NCBI RefSeq assembly: GCF_003945545.1
Contig: NZ_CP029617.1
Location: forward strand, 4,759,001-4,823,000
Length of the DNA stretch: 64,000 nt
Source: Streptomyces sp. WAC 01529
GTDB lineage: Bacteria; Actinomycetota; Actinomycetes; Streptomycetales; Streptomycetaceae
Direction of reading: 5' to 3'
Position numbers and translations under genes: made by a program. The notes under the pieces were generated by a model. That model was given only the letters and a program-made list of their open reading frames with translations. It was not told the DNA's origin and did not search any database. Each line of letters opens with the position of its first letter. Position 1 is the stretch's first letter. Shown here one piece after another: positions 55,195 to 62,735 of this stretch.

Positions 55195-55743
55195 ATGACC
55201 GACACCGAGCAGTTGCTGGCCCGCGTCACCGCTGAGGCGCGCGCCACCCGCCCCTGGGGCTGGGACGTCCTGCCCACGCCCGTGGACGCGGACACCCTGG
55301 CCCGGGCGGAGGCGGCCCTGGGCTTCCGCCTGCCACCCCTGCTCGCCGCGCTGTACACCCGCGTAGGCGACGGCGGATTCGGCCCGGAGTACGGCCTGTT
55401 GCCCTTGCTGGAAAACAAGTCCTCCGGAGGCGAGCCCGCGGTCGTCGAGAAGTACCTGGGGATGCGCCACGCCGACGACTGGGGCTGGCCGGAAGGCGTG
55501 CTGCCGATATCCCACTGGGGCTGCGCGATGTACGCGTGCGTGGACTGCCGCACCGACTCCGCCCAGGTCCTGCTCTTCGAGCCCAACGGCGGCGACCCGG
55601 AACACGCCTGGTTCATAGACTCCCCGAGCCTCATGGCCTGGTTGACGGCATGGCTCGACGGCACCGGTTGGTACGAGGAGGACAACGAGGGCGTGGAGCT
55701 ACCACGTTGGCAGCACGCCCAGACCCGCACCACCCAGGCCTGA
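55195..55743 (+). CDS. SMI1/KNR4 (SUKH) family protein
   Basis: A 182-residue SUKH-superfamily protein of the SMI1/KNR4 type. ARAEAALGFRLPPLLAALYTRVGDGGFGPEYGL is the typical opening, and the rest matches the family with WGC, DCR and FEPNGGDP segments. Such proteins often act as toxin immunity, but no toxin gene is adjacent. The ATG at 55195 is preferred over the GTG at 55177. It has no clear operon partner. Confidence 0.8.
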   Translation: MTDTEQLLARVTAEARATRPWGWDVLPTPVDADTLARAEAALGFRLPPLLAALYTRVGDGGFGPEYGLLPLLENKSSGGEPAVVEKYLGMRHADDWGWPEGVLPISHWGCAMYACVDCRTDSAQVLLFEPNGGDPEHAWFIDSPSLMAWLTAWLDGTGWYEEDNEGVELPRWQHAQTRTTQA

Positions 55744-55863
55744 GGCCCGGCCCGCCACCCGGCGCCACCCCGCCCCAAGCTCCCACCGCTCCGAGCCCCC
55801 GCCACCCCAAGACCCGCCACCCCGAGCCGCCCCGCCCAAGACCCCCACCCAAGCCCCCCGCCC
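55744..55863 (+). other. Cytosine-rich low-complexity spacer
   Basis: This 120-bp spacer between convergent genes is almost free of T and consists of CCGCC and CCACC-like runs. Open frames through it are low-complexity Pro/Arg strings and not credible genes. Confidence 0.6.
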
Positions 55864-57114
55864 TCAACGAACCCGCCGAACCCGCCGAATCCGACGCACC
55901 CCATAGGCCCCCGCCCCCACCGCCAGCACAGCCCCGCCCGCCAGCACCGAGGACACGGGTAGGGCGAACGCCAGCGCCACGCAGCCGAGACCGCCGATCG
56001 CGGGCAGGACGCGGACCGCCGGGGAGGAACCGAGCGTCCACGCCGAGGCGTTGGCGATCGTGTAGTACACGAGCACCCCGAAGGAGGAGAAGCCGATCGC
56101 CCCCCGCACGTCCGCCGTCGCGGCCGCCACCGCCACCACCGCGCCCACGGCCAGCTCCGCGCGGTGCGGCACCCGGAAGCGCGGGTGCACGGCCGCGAGC
56201 GCACCCGGCAGGTGCCGGTCCCGCGCCATGGCCAGCGTCGTCCGCGAGACGCCCAGGATCAGCGCGAGGAGCGAGCCGAGCGCCGCCACCGCGGCCCCCA
56301 CCCGCACGACGGGCACGAGCCCCGGCACACCCGCCGCCCGCACCGCGTCGGCCAGCGGCGCGGTCGCCCCGGCCAGCCCCGAGGGCCCGAGGACGGACAG
56401 CACCGCGACCGCCACGCCCGCGTACACGCACAGGGCGATGCCCAACGCCACCGGGACCGCCCGCGGAATGGTCCGCGCCGGATCGCGTACCTCCTCGCCG
56501 AGCGTCGCGATCCGCGCGTACCCGGCGAAGGCGAAGAACAGCAGCCCCGCGGCCTCCAGCGCCCCGCCGACCCCGCCCGAGAGCCCCACATCGAGCCGCC
56601 CCGCGTCGGACGCCCCCGACCCGAGGCAGGCGACGACGACCGCCGCCAGCACGGCGAGCACCACCGCCACGATCCCCCGCGTCAGCCACGCCGACTTCTG
56701 AACGCCCAGATAGTTCACGGCCGTCAGCAGCACCACGGCCGCGACCGCCACCGCGTGCGCCTGCCCCGGCCAGACGTACGCCCCCGCGGTCAGCGCCATC
56801 GCGGCGCACGACGCGGTCTTGCCGACGACGAACGCCCAGCCCGCCAGATACCCCCAGAACTCCCCGAGCCGCTCCCGCCCGTAGACGTAGGTGCCGCCCG
56901 ACGCGGGATAGCGGGCGGCGAGCCGCGCCGACGCCGTCGCGTTGCAGTAGGCGACCACGGCGGCGACCGCGAGCCCCACCAGCAGCCCCGACCCCGCGGC
57001 GCCCGCCGCGGGCCCGAGCGCCGCGAAGATGCCGGCCCCCACCATCGAGCCGAGACCGATCACCACCGCGTCGAACACACCAAGGGTCCGCCGGAGCTCT
57101 GGCTGTTGTGTCAT
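55864..57114 (-). CDS. APC family amino-acid permease
   Basis: A 416-residue transporter with about 12 hydrophobic segments. LGVFDAVVIGLGSMVGAGIFAAL at the N-terminus is the substrate-binding loop of amino acid-polyamine-organocation carriers, and RYPASGGTYVYGRERLGEFWGYLAGW follows. FFAFAGYARIATLGEEVRDP is the conserved middle segment. The substrate is unknown. The ATG at 57114 is chosen over 57135. The C-terminus is Arg rich. It is divergent from the YeaQ-like gene. Confidence 0.88.
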   Translation of the reverse strand: MTQQPELRRTLGVFDAVVIGLGSMVGAGIFAALGPAAGAAGSGLLVGLAVAAVVAYCNATASARLAARYPASGGTYVYGRERLGEFWGYLAGWAFVVGKTASCAAMALTAGAYVWPGQAHAVAVAAVVLLTAVNYLGVQKSAWLTRGIVAVVLAVLAAVVVACLGSGASDAGRLDVGLSGGVGGALEAAGLLFFAFAGYARIATLGEEVRDPARTIPRAVPVALGIALCVYAGVAVAVLSVLGPSGLAGATAPLADAVRAAGVPGLVPVVRVGAAVAALGSLLALILGVSRTTLAMARDRHLPGALAAVHPRFRVPHRAELAVGAVVAVAAATADVRGAIGFSSFGVLVYYTIANASAWTLGSSPAVRVLPAIGGLGCVALAFALPVSSVLAGGAVLAVGAGAYGVRRIRRVRRVR

Positions 57115-57217
57115 GCGCCGCACCTTACGGATCACCGCAACCGCGTCACTCCGTGGAGACGTCCTTCAGGACAACAGCGCACAAAAGCTCACCGCGCGAG
57201 AAAGGCCGGGTCATCGC

Positions 57218-57484
57218 ATGGGCATCATCAGCTGGATCGTTCTGGGGCTGCTCGCGGGAGCCGCCGCCAAACTGCTGCTGCCCGGCCGCGACCCGGGCGG
57301 CTTCATCGGCACGACCGTCATCGGCATCGCGGGCGCCTTCACCGGCGGCTGGATCTCCGCCCGCTACCTCGACCGCCCGATCGAAAGCCACTTCTACGAC
57401 GGCGCCACCTGGGCGGCGGCCATCGGCGGCTCCCTCGTCCTACTGGTCGCCTACCGCATCCTTTTCGGCCACTCACGACGCTGA
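57218..57484 (+). CDS. GlsB/YeaQ/YmgE family stress-response membrane protein
   Basis: An 88-residue protein with three hydrophobic segments. The pattern GIISWIVLGLLAGAAAKLLLPGRDPGG at the start followed by GTTVIGIAGAFTGGWI is diagnostic. The family is induced by stress in several bacteria, but its action is unknown. The ATG at 57218 is preceded by GAAAGG. Confidence 0.88.
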   Translation: MGIISWIVLGLLAGAAAKLLLPGRDPGGFIGTTVIGIAGAFTGGWISARYLDRPIESHFYDGATWAAAIGGSLVLLVAYRILFGHSRR

Positions 57485-57540
57485 GCCAGCCCCGCGAAGT
57501 CCCCCCGAAGCGCCGCCCCTCGCACTGCGGCCAACGGCAA

Positions 57541-57570
57541 AGGGCGGGCCCCGACTAGGGACCCGCCCGT
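57541..57570. terminator. Bidirectional hairpin between the YeaQ-like and Cys-motif genes
   Basis: GGGCGGGCCC and GGGACCCGCCC pair with a one-base bulge around CGACTA, between convergent genes. Confidence 0.55.
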
Positions 57571-57574
57571 CAGC

Positions 57575-57994
57575 TCAGCCGGTGACCACCGGCACGATCA
57601 CGGCCGCGACGGCGGACGCGAGACCGCCCACGGCGATGAACGCCCCGAACTTCTCCTTGGCGGTCGGGAAGACCGCCCTTGAGATGTCTCCCGCCTTGCT
57701 CCGCAGAACCATCAGCTTGATCTTCTGCCACCGATGCTGTCGGAGCCCGCAGCCCATCAGGATCCCCGAGGCGTTGCGCCGGCAGTAGGTGCCGTTGCGG
57801 TTCACCGCTCCGCACCACACGGGAAGCTGAAAGGCCGCGTACGAGACGACCGCCAGCGAGAGGACCACAAGCACAGCGGTGGCAGCACCGCTGCTCCAGG
57901 CGACGATCAGAGCCGCCGCCGCGATGTAGCCCCAGTACGTCCACATCCCCCTCATGTTCATGGCTCGGGACGGTACTGCCGGGGTGGTGATCAT
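57575..57994 (-). CDS. Membrane protein with conserved Cys/Arg motif, unknown function
   Basis: A 139-residue protein with two hydrophobic segments near the N-terminus (about 20-58) and one at the C-terminus (about 118-138). Between them is a Cys-rich core, WCGAVNRNGTYCRRN followed by GCGLRQHRWQK, which looks like a small metal-binding module (three Cys plus His). I do not recognise a named family, though similar segments occur in other actinomycete proteins. The ATG at 57994 is plausible; ATG 57958 is a later option. Its neighbours give no functional clue. Confidence 0.6.
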   Translation of the reverse strand: MITTPAVPSRAMNMRGMWTYWGYIAAAALIVAWSSGAATAVLVVLSLAVVSYAAFQLPVWCGAVNRNGTYCRRNASGILMGCGLRQHRWQKIKLMVLRSKAGDISRAVFPTAKEKFGAFIAVGGLASAVAAVIVPVVTG

Positions 57995-58024
57995 GCACAG
58001 GGCGAGAATGAGCCAGCGCGATTA

Positions 58025-58513
58025 CTACCGGTAGTTCACGAACTGCAGTGCGAAGTCGAAGTCCTGGCCCTTGAGCAGCGCCTGCACGGCCTGGAGGTCG
58101 TCCCGGCTCTTCGAGCTGACGCGCAGCTCGTCGCCCTGGACCTGCGCCTTGACGCCCTTCGGGCCCTCGTCACGGATGATCTTGGCGACCTTCTTCGCGT
58201 TCTCCTGGGAGATGCCCTCCTCGATCGAGGCGAAGATCTTGTACTCCTTGCCGGACAGCTGCGGCTCGCCCGCGTCCAGCACCTTCAGCGAGATGCCGCG
58301 CTTGACCAGCTTGGTCTGGAAGACATCGAGGATCGCCTTGACGCGCTCCTCGCCGCTCGCCTCCATCAGGATCTTCTCGCCGGACCACGAGATCGAGGCA
58401 CCGGTGCCCTTGAAGTCGTAGCGCTGCGAGATCTCCTTGGCGGCCTGGTTGAGGGCGTTGTCGACTTCCTGCCGCTCGACCTTCGAGACGATGTCGAAAC
58501 TGGAGTCGGCCAT
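58025..58513 (-). CDS. YajQ family nucleotide-binding protein
   Basis: A 162-residue cytosolic protein of the UPF0234/YajQ family, known elsewhere to bind cyclic di-GMP or nucleic acid. MADSSFDIVSKVERQEVDNALNQA at the start, QRYDFKGT and the late QGDELRVSSKSRDDLQAV with FALQFVNYR at the end are all conserved, and the length is standard. The effector in this organism is not shown. It is single-gene and reads away from the tRNA-Tyr gene. Confidence 0.93.
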   Translation of the reverse strand: MADSSFDIVSKVERQEVDNALNQAAKEISQRYDFKGTGASISWSGEKILMEASGEERVKAILDVFQTKLVKRGISLKVLDAGEPQLSGKEYKIFASIEEGISQENAKKVAKIIRDEGPKGVKAQVQGDELRVSSKSRDDLQAVQALLKGQDFDFALQFVNYR

Positions 58514-58709
58514 GTCCTGTGGCTCCTTGTATCGGGGTATGCGTACTCAGCGGTTACACGGCCGCCTGACGCTGGCCGCATCCGCAAAGCCTAGCCATCG
58601 CCCCGGTGCCGGGTGCCGATCAATCGGGTGGCGGAGCACCCCTGTCCATCAGGTATCGTTTACGTCGTTGCCACGGAGCACCGCGAAAGCGGAGCGAGGC
58701 AGCAACCCC

Positions 58710-58791
58710 GGCGGTGTGCCCGAGCGGCCAAAGGGAGCAGACTGTAAATCTGCCGGCTCAGCCTTCCCAGGTTCGAATCCTGGCGCCGCCA
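58710..58791 (+). tRNA. tRNA-Tyr (GTA)
   Basis: A class II tRNA. The acceptor stem is GGCGGTG (58710-58716) with CGCCGCC (58784-58790) and discriminator A58791. The anticodon stem is GCAGA/TCTGC with loop CTGTAAA and anticodon GTA at 58744-58746. A long variable arm, as in bacterial tRNA-Tyr, is followed by the T arm CCAGG-TTCGAAT-CCTGG. CCA is not encoded. In S. coelicolor and S. lividans the integrating element SLP1 uses tRNA-Tyr as its attachment site. Confidence 0.97.
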
Positions 58792-58800
58792 CATGAAGGT

Positions 58801-58842
58801 AAACCCCCTCCGATCTGCGGAAACGTAGATCGGAGGGGGTTT
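58801..58842. terminator. Terminator after tRNA-Tyr
   Basis: A perfect 16-bp stem (58801-58816 with 58827-58842), ending in TTT on either strand, with a 10-nt loop. It lies between the tRNA and the oppositely directed NACHT gene, which ends at 58860, so it can stop transcripts from both. Confidence 0.85.
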
Positions 58843-58859
58843 CTTCGTTCCGCACCGTT

Positions 58860-61580
58860 TCACGCCGTGCTGGGGCAGCCTCGTACGACCTTCGTGGACT
58901 CCGGAAGCAGATGCGAGCCGACGAGTTCGGCGTCTTCCGGGACGCGGAGCGTGAGCAGGGAGCGCACCCTCTCCAGAGTGCTGAGGTCGATGCTCGGATG
59001 GAGTGTCTCAATGGTGAGTACACGCAGTGCGGGGAAGTGGCCCAGCCAGTCCCAGGCGGGCCCCATGTCGGACTCGACCCAGAGGTGGGTGAGGCGCTGG
59101 CTCGGGCACGTGGCGATGAACTCGTCGACGGCGAACTCCCCGGTGATCTTGATGCGGGAACGGCCGCCGAAACTCCGCAGCGCGGAGAGTTCCCGCAGGT
59201 TCGAGACGGGGAAGTAGAGGCCGTCCTCGGCGAGGTGTGCGACGACTTCCTGGCCGTACAGGTCGGTGTCGTACCTGCTCCACGCCTGTGCGAGTTCGCT
59301 GCGCACCCGCAGGTCCGGGTGGTCGCGGTACAGGGCGAGCACCTCGATGGCGGCGTCGGTCGCGATGGGCGTCGCCGTGAGCACTGTGAAGTACGCCTCA
59401 TCCGCCACCGCCTGGTACGCGGCTTCGGCCGCCGCCGCCTCGGCTTTCTGCTCGTCAGTGGCGAAGGGGTCCAGGGCGGCCGGGCGCGGCGGGAGTTCCC
59501 GGGGGCCGGTCAGCAGTTCGAGTACGACAGGGCCGATCGCGGCCAGGGCGCGGGCCCGGTCCGTCGAACGCGGCGGGATCAGCGCCGCGGCTCGCTCCTG
59601 CACCTCGGCTCGCACCGCGGGATCCAGCTCTGTGGCGTGTTCCAGGCAGGCGGCCGCGAGGAGATGGAGACGGTCCCGGCCCTGCCGTGAGGTGTTCTCG
59701 CGCCTGATGAGGCCCGTCAGGAGGTGGGTCCGCTCCGTGGGCCGCGCGTGGGCGACGGCCATCCTGATGACGTCCTCCCACTGGTCCAGGTGCGCGTTGG
59801 CGATGAGGAAGTCGAAGTCGAGTTCCTCGACCGCCGCCTTGGCTCCCAGGTAGTCCTGGAACGTCCGGTGGACGAAGTCCATGGAGTTCGCACTCGGCTC
59901 CCGGAGCAGACCGCTGCGGACGAGCAGATGCCGGTACACGGCTTCCGGCGTGCCCTGCTCCGCGACCTTGGGCATGGCGGGCAGGACGCGGCGCAGCAGC
60001 TCCACCGCGTCCGTGCGGTTCATCTCGGAGCGGCCGTTGCGGATCATCCAGTAGGCCAGTTTCTGGATGAGCTGGATGTGTTCGGCCTCGCTGATGTGGA
60101 TCGGGCCGGATTTGAGGACTCCGCGTTCGCGGTCACGCCGGAAGAGCAGCATGGACAGGGCCGCGTCGTAGATCTCCTTTCGGCCGTCGGGCAGATAGCC
60201 GCGGCGGTCCTGGTGCAGGGCGCAGATCAGGCCGCACATCAGGGGGTTGACCGCGAGCCCGCTCAGGTCCTGCTGGGCCCGGATCGCACGGAGCAATTCG
60301 GTGGCGTACTGGTCGCTGATGCCGGCGGCCTTGTGCCATCGCTGGATGAACTCGGCGATGTTGTCCCGGTTCATGGGGGCCAGGTCCAGCTCGGCGAAGT
60401 CGTCCTCGGCCAGCCAGCGTTCCCGTACGGCCGACGGCCTGGAGGTGACGAGCCAACGATTGTCCGGGTAGGCGCTGAGGAGTTCGCGAAGCCAGCGGCG
60501 GGCGTCACCGCGGTCGTCCTCGGGAATCTCGTCGATCCCGTCGATCAGGATGAGACCCCGGCCGGCTTGCAGCACCCGGTCGATCCACCCGGGCGGCTGG
60601 CTCCCGGCGATCGGGCAGTCCACCGCGGACAGGAACCCGTCGGGGGCGGGAAGCGGGGCACCGCTGCGCGTCAGCGTGCGCAGGGGCAGCACGAACGGTA
60701 CGAGCCCATAGAGGTAGAGCAACTGTTCGTTGAGCGACTTCTTCGCCGTGGACACCGCCAGCCACTGGATGAGGGTGGTCTTCCCCGAGCCCGCCACGCC
60801 GCGCAGGAGTACGCGGTCGCGGCCCGCGAGGACGTGGTCGGCCGAGACCACCGTGGGGACGGGACTCAGCGCGTCGACGGCCGCGTCCAGGCGGAGATAG
60901 GCCACGTCGAGTCGCCAGCTCTCCGGAGCCCCGGACAGGTCGAGACCGAAGATGCTCAACTTGCCGTGCTTGGCGGCGATGTAGTGCGCGTACCGCTTCT
61001 CGAAGGGACCGTCCGCGGGGGGCGGCGACCGGGTGATCAGAGCGTCGATCTTCCGGGTCAGCTCCTCGATGCCGCGGCTCTGTTCGAGGAGTGTGCGCGG
61101 CACGAAGGTGGACCGCTGGGTGAAGAAGTTCAGAATGTGCAGGCAGGCGGTGTCCATGACGCCCGCATGCAGCGTGACGGCGTCGTGGGACAGGCCGAGC
61201 GTGGCCGTCCTGTTCTGGGCGCGCAGCTGCCTGGAGAGCGCGAGATGACCGAGGCGTACGGCCTGGACGTCGTCCATCGCGAGCGTGCCGAGAGAACGCA
61301 GTGAATCGGTGACGGCGTGGACGACGGCCCGCTTCTCGAAGGAAGGCAGTTCGTCCTCGACGCCTGTCGAGTGGGCGGCGCGCCTGACCAGCTCTTCCGC
61401 GATCTTGTACAGGTCCTTGTCGGAGAGTGTCCGCTTCTCGCCCCGGAAGGAGACGAGACCGGATACGGCGACGGGCCGGTCCACCAGGTCGGCCCCGGGA
61501 CCTTCGGATACGAACAGTTTCTTGACCAGCGGCCCCACGATGCTCGACGCGAGCCGAGCTCCGATCACGGCGGGTTCCAT
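58860..61580 (-). CDS. NACHT-domain STAND NTPase, candidate antiphage sensor
   Basis: A 906-residue protein. The N-terminus (1-240) is helical and resembles the NACHT N-terminal helical domain class. The NACHT core has Walker A GVAGSGKTT (261-269) and Walker B LILIDGIDEIPE (about 343-354), then TSRPSAVR and a winged-helix region. Residues about 780-906 contain leucine-rich-repeat-like segments (LRELSALRSF, LTHLWVESD, LRVLTIE). Such proteins sense phage components and trigger defence (family knowledge); no separate effector gene is adjacent. The ATG at 61580 has a GGAGGG site; 61664 is a longer alternative. It lies next to tRNA-Tyr. Confidence 0.88.
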   Translation of the reverse strand: MEPAVIGARLASSIVGPLVKKLFVSEGPGADLVDRPVAVSGLVSFRGEKRTLSDKDLYKIAEELVRRAAHSTGVEDELPSFEKRAVVHAVTDSLRSLGTLAMDDVQAVRLGHLALSRQLRAQNRTATLGLSHDAVTLHAGVMDTACLHILNFFTQRSTFVPRTLLEQSRGIEELTRKIDALITRSPPPADGPFEKRYAHYIAAKHGKLSIFGLDLSGAPESWRLDVAYLRLDAAVDALSPVPTVVSADHVLAGRDRVLLRGVAGSGKTTLIQWLAVSTAKKSLNEQLLYLYGLVPFVLPLRTLTRSGAPLPAPDGFLSAVDCPIAGSQPPGWIDRVLQAGRGLILIDGIDEIPEDDRGDARRWLRELLSAYPDNRWLVTSRPSAVRERWLAEDDFAELDLAPMNRDNIAEFIQRWHKAAGISDQYATELLRAIRAQQDLSGLAVNPLMCGLICALHQDRRGYLPDGRKEIYDAALSMLLFRRDRERGVLKSGPIHISEAEHIQLIQKLAYWMIRNGRSEMNRTDAVELLRRVLPAMPKVAEQGTPEAVYRHLLVRSGLLREPSANSMDFVHRTFQDYLGAKAAVEELDFDFLIANAHLDQWEDVIRMAVAHARPTERTHLLTGLIRRENTSRQGRDRLHLLAAACLEHATELDPAVRAEVQERAAALIPPRSTDRARALAAIGPVVLELLTGPRELPPRPAALDPFATDEQKAEAAAAEAAYQAVADEAYFTVLTATPIATDAAIEVLALYRDHPDLRVRSELAQAWSRYDTDLYGQEVVAHLAEDGLYFPVSNLRELSALRSFGGRSRIKITGEFAVDEFIATCPSQRLTHLWVESDMGPAWDWLGHFPALRVLTIETLHPSIDLSTLERVRSLLTLRVPEDAELVGSHLLPESTKVVRGCPSTA

Positions 61581-61731
61581 CAGCCCTCCGAGGCGTCCAT
61601 GCGGCGCGATGTGCACGTCGCCTTCGGGGCAGGATAGGGCGGAGCGCTCGGAGGCATCGCCCAACTTGACAAACAGGGAGCCGAGTTGGAGCGCAGACGT
61701 CGCCGAGGTCCGCAGGGCTCAGAATGGGACC

Positions 61732-61944
61732 ATGTCGTCCCGCCGCAGAAACTGCCCGGAGTGCCGCCGCGAGATCGCCGTCGTCGGCGGACGGTTCGCC
61801 CGCCACGACCCGCCGGGCCAGCGCGTCACCGGCGACCTGGTCTCCTGCCCGGGATCCCGCAGGCACGCCCAGCTCGGCGCCGTACAGCCCGCTCTGGACG
61901 GCTACACGGTCCCGGACCTGCCGGGCCAGCTCCCGCTGTTCTGA
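61732..61944 (+). CDS. Small protein with N-terminal CPxC motif, unknown function
   Basis: A 70-residue basic protein. RRRNCPECRREIAVVGGRFARHDP gives one CxxC knuckle, and a third Cys occurs in DLVSCPGSRRH, enough for metal binding. The ATG at 61732 is the natural start; the longer frame from 61285 runs antisense through the NACHT gene. I recall similar conserved hypothetical proteins in Streptomyces, but no function. Confidence 0.65.
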   Translation: MSSRRRNCPECRREIAVVGGRFARHDPPGQRVTGDLVSCPGSRRHAQLGAVQPALDGYTVPDLPGQLPLF

Positions 61945-61949
61945 ACGCG

Positions 61950-61966
61950 CCTGAGGGGCCCTCAGG
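61950..61966. terminator. Short hairpin between convergent genes
   Basis: CCTGAGG (61950-61956) and CCTCAGG (61960-61966) with a 3-nt loop lie just after the small Cys-motif gene and before the NAD(P)-binding gene stop. Confidence 0.4.
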
Positions 61967-61995
61967 GCCGCTCAGGGCCTCCCTGTCAGCGGGCT

Positions 61996-62652
61996 TCAGT
62001 TCCCCGCAACGGACTTGACGGCCACCGACACCGGCACCGAGCCACTGACCAGCTCCAGCGTCAGCCCAGCCGTCGCCGACGTCTCCAGAAGCTCGGCGAG
62101 CACCGCGGCGACGTCGTCCCTAGGGATCGGCCCCCGCCCGGTCGACGCCTCCAGGCGTACGAGGCCGGTGCCCGCGTCGTCCGTCAGCATCCCCGGACGC
62201 AGGATCGTCCAGTCGAGCGCGGCACGCGCGCGTACGTTCGCGTCCGCCTCGCCCTTGGCCCGCAGATACGCGTCGAAGACCTCGTCGCCCTGGTGCGCGG
62301 CGTCCGCGCCCATCGACGACACGACGATGTACCGCCGCACCCCGGCCCGCTCCGCCGCGTCCGCGAAGAGCACGGCGGCGCCCCGGTCCACGGTGTCCTT
62401 GCGGCCGGCGTCGCTGCCCGGCCCCGCGCCCGCCGCGAAGACCGCCGCGTCGGCACCGCGCAGATGCCCGGCGACCTGGTCGACCGAGGCCGACTCCAGG
62501 TCGCACAGGACCGGTTCGGCACCGGCCTCGCGCAGATCCGCTTCCTGCCCGGCGTTCCGGATCAGCCCGGCGACCTCGTCACCACGCGCGGCGAGCAGAC
62601 GCTCCAGCCGCAGCGCGATCTGACCATGACCTCCAGCGATGACAATGCGCAT
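61996..62652 (-). CDS. NAD(P)-binding atypical SDR protein
   Basis: A 218-residue Rossmann protein. RIVIAGGHGQIALRLERLL is the nucleotide loop (GxxGxxA form) and RRYIVVSSMGAD is the strand/active-site region of the SDR_a5 group. There is no obvious catalytic Tyr-Lys pair, so it may sense redox state or be a weak reductase. The ATG at 62652 is used. Neighbours do not suggest a pathway. Confidence 0.83.
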   Translation of the reverse strand: MRIVIAGGHGQIALRLERLLAARGDEVAGLIRNAGQEADLREAGAEPVLCDLESASVDQVAGHLRGADAAVFAAGAGPGSDAGRKDTVDRGAAVLFADAAERAGVRRYIVVSSMGADAAHQGDEVFDAYLRAKGEADANVRARAALDWTILRPGMLTDDAGTGLVRLEASTGRGPIPRDDVAAVLAELLETSATAGLTLELVSGSVPVSVAVKSVAGN

Positions 62653-62735
62653 GTCTCCGACCGTACGGCAGCACGACCGCGTTCGCCGCGCGCGGAGAGT
62701 TCAGGCCACTCGAAGCAAGCCCCCCACAGCCGCCG

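Noticed and set aside
61580..61664. An extended start for the NACHT protein
   Set aside because: The frame is open to 61664, but the ATG at 61580 has a better ribosome site and matches the usual family start. The extra 28 residues look random.
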